From Sphagnum compactum (Eukaryota; Bryophyta; Sphagnopsida; Sphagnales), in contig OZ234493.1 in assembly GCA_965153455.1 (NCBI GenBank), positions 10,344,213 through 10,408,212 on the forward strand: a stretch of 64,000 nucleotides of DNA, read 5' to 3'. How positions within the stretch are numbered: the first letter of the stretch is position 1; every line of letters starts with the position of its first letter. Below, in pieces: positions 62,501 through 64,000 of the stretch. The notes under the pieces were generated by a model. It was given only the letters and a program-made list of their open reading frames with translations. It had not been told where the DNA came from and did not search any database. Position numbers and translations under genes: made by a program.

Positions 62501-63917
62501 TCTTGCCATGATGGCCGGGTATGTTTTAACACTCCTGAACAACTTACTAAATCAGTTTCAGAGCTTGTCTGGGGCAGCCTTTGTTCCTTGAGACTGGGAT
62601 AACTTTCTGGGGCCTACTGGAGTCATTTCCTTGTATGCTTGGCAGTAATGAAACATATTGGGAGGGTGGATGCACAGTGGTCAGGACCACACGCAACTCC
62701 AGAGGGAACAAGTTCATTTTGGAGGAGGGTGAGCCCACAGTTTGTATCACCTACAAACGGATACTCAATGAGGGATACTGTAGTTCAGGCCCAGGCAGCA
62801 GCAGCAGGGAAAAGCAATACTCCACTTCGCACCACCCTCCACCCTTTGCTCCGCCACAAACTGGTGCATCCTGGCTTTTCCATACTCGTCGTATAGTAAT
62901 GTTCAACATTCATGTTTTTAGTGGTATATTTATGAGCACTGTGTGTAAGCATGCAAAGCAATTGGAGAAGTCACAGGACACAGAATAAAGTGGCAACCTT
63001 GGATGGCTTTTTCTTAGCAATTACCACAAATTTACTTGGTTTTGCACTAATGTCACAGGAATTATGGGAGGAAAATTTGAGTGCCTCAGTGACTCTTCAG
63101 ATAATGGAAGTAATGGAGAAATTCTTGGAGGCAGTGGCTGCAGGCAAAGTTATGACTGATTATGTCAAACTGGATTGCATTGCGACGATATTCACAGGGT
63201 TCTTAAGCCGAAGTCAACCATTACCATTCTGGAAGGCATTTATTCCTGTTTTCAGCAAACTATTTAAAACTCATGGAGCCACTCTGATGGGCCGGGAAAA
63301 TGATCGCTTTCTAAAGCAGGTTGTATTTCATCTGCTACGGCTTGCAGTTTTCCGGAATGATTCCATACGGGAAAGAGCTGTTGTTGGCCTCCAACTGCTT
63401 GTCAGAGTAGGTTTCTTCATCTCTCTTTGTTGCAAGGTCTGGGTTTAGTTCATGACTAGCATTGCCTGCATGGAATTCTCATACTTTCCTTTCAGGGAAA
63501 AAACATATGTTCCTTTGTTTTCTGTGTCTGTTGCAAAATTGACCAGGTGTCATAAGTAACTAACAACAGGTTTTCTTGTCACAGACGTCATTCTACTATT
63601 TCCAGAACATTGCACGACTACGGGTGATGCTCACAATAACCCTGTCCGAACTGATGTCAGATGTTCAAGTAACTCAAACAAGGATGGATGGGCGATTAGA
63701 GGAAAGTGCAGAGGCTCAAAGGCTGCGTAAATCACTCCAGCAAATGGGTGCTGGGAGTCTAAGTCCTCATCTCCTGGAGGAATGTGGTGTTTATGGGAGT
63801 CCCCTGGAGGTGACACCAGAGGGTTCATCAGAAGATTTATGGCACTGGTCAGAAATGGCTGACCTTGCTACCACTCTTCTCAAGGCTTTGGATGCTGCCA
63901 CTCAGCATGCACTTCTT
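53572..63917 (+). CDS. SPK1: SPIKE1-type DOCK family Rho/ROP guanine-nucleotide exchange factor (5' part, runs off right edge)
   Basis: In plants SPIKE1 loads ROP GTPases with GTP and so controls actin and cell shape. I joined 27 exons by GT-AG sites and similarity to the plant protein: 53572-53655, 53943-54105, 54240-54346, 54478-54590, 54961-55019, 55346-55443, 55818-55955, 56107-56427, 56627-56914, 57180-57347, 57544-57735, 57900-57943, 58245-58317, 58505-58666, 58796-58903, 59092-59129, 59508-59652, 59781-59907, 60171-60364, 60673-60803, 61002-61077, 61206-61316, 61981-62163, 62381-62518, 62678-62863, 63059-63406, 63585-63917. They total 4,128 nt (1,376 codons) with no stop and consistent phases. 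Hallmarks are DQWPHL and FEGPDTD near the N-terminus, a C2-like DHR-1 region at about residues 458-625 (FIRVELRKDD, HHLLFTFFHVDLQ), then a helical middle with YVDYAFDDFG, LLTEVHERCKK, LYIAQLYFP and GATLMGRENDRFLKQ. The family is about 1,800 residues, so DHR-2 lies outside. The weakest boundaries are the acceptors at 55346, 61206 and 62678. Confidence 0.95.
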
Positions 63918-64000
63918 GTAAGCCACAGTATCCTGTCTTTACTTAGGACCCAAAACTAGGTTTGTTCTTGCATGTATGAACTACCAACTTGTGTACTGCC

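Noticed and set aside
1-64000. tRNA, rRNA, CRISPR arrays, LTR-retrotransposon polyproteins and integrated viral genes.
   Set aside because: I looked for tRNA box motifs, repeat-spacer arrays and typical protease/integrase motifs and saw none I could support. A dedicated scan could still find weak cases.

Overview
The window reads as nuclear DNA of a plant (a streptophyte: land plant or close algal relative). It is AT-rich. It carries two spliced genes with short exons and GT-AG introns, and both encode proteins I recognise from plants. The rest is mostly non-coding DNA full of small inverted-repeat elements, one decayed LINE and simple repeats. I cannot name the species. The spacing and repeat load suggest a fairly large, gene-sparse genome.

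Layout. 1-33 kb: no intact gene. It holds a dead non-LTR retrotransposon tail (about 6.2-7.5 kb), several families of small terminal-inverted-repeat (TIR) elements, a 69-bp triple tandem repeat (11.2 kb), a nest of three TIR elements (17.8-19.2 kb), a G-poor CAAA-type tract (20.05-20.7 kb), a GC-richer island with perfect inverted repeats (22.0-22.7 kb) and a pair of hairpins with telomere-like loops (22.94-23.07 kb). 33.3-38.5 kb: an EI24-like membrane protein gene on the minus strand, rebuilt here from 11 exons into a 386-codon frame with every splice phase agreeing. 38.6-41.5 kb: several layers of tandem duplication just upstream of that gene. 41.5-50.5 kb: AT-rich, no gene seen. 50.5-51.35 kb: three MITE-like elements in a row. 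51.4-53.57 kb: probable promoter and leader of the next gene. 53.57 kb to the right edge: the first 27 coding exons (1,376 codons, in frame throughout) of a SPIKE1-type DOCK guanine-nucleotide exchange factor. Its catalytic DHR-2 domain should lie beyond the window.

The two genes are divergent, with about 15 kb between their start codons, and nothing suggests a shared function. EI24-like proteins are ER membrane proteins. SPIKE1 activates ROP GTPases to organise actin and cell shape. The most unusual material is structural rather than coding: the nested TIR elements that can be peeled apart base by base, the twin hairpins with mutually complementary telomere-like loops, and the layered tandem arrays upstream of EI24.
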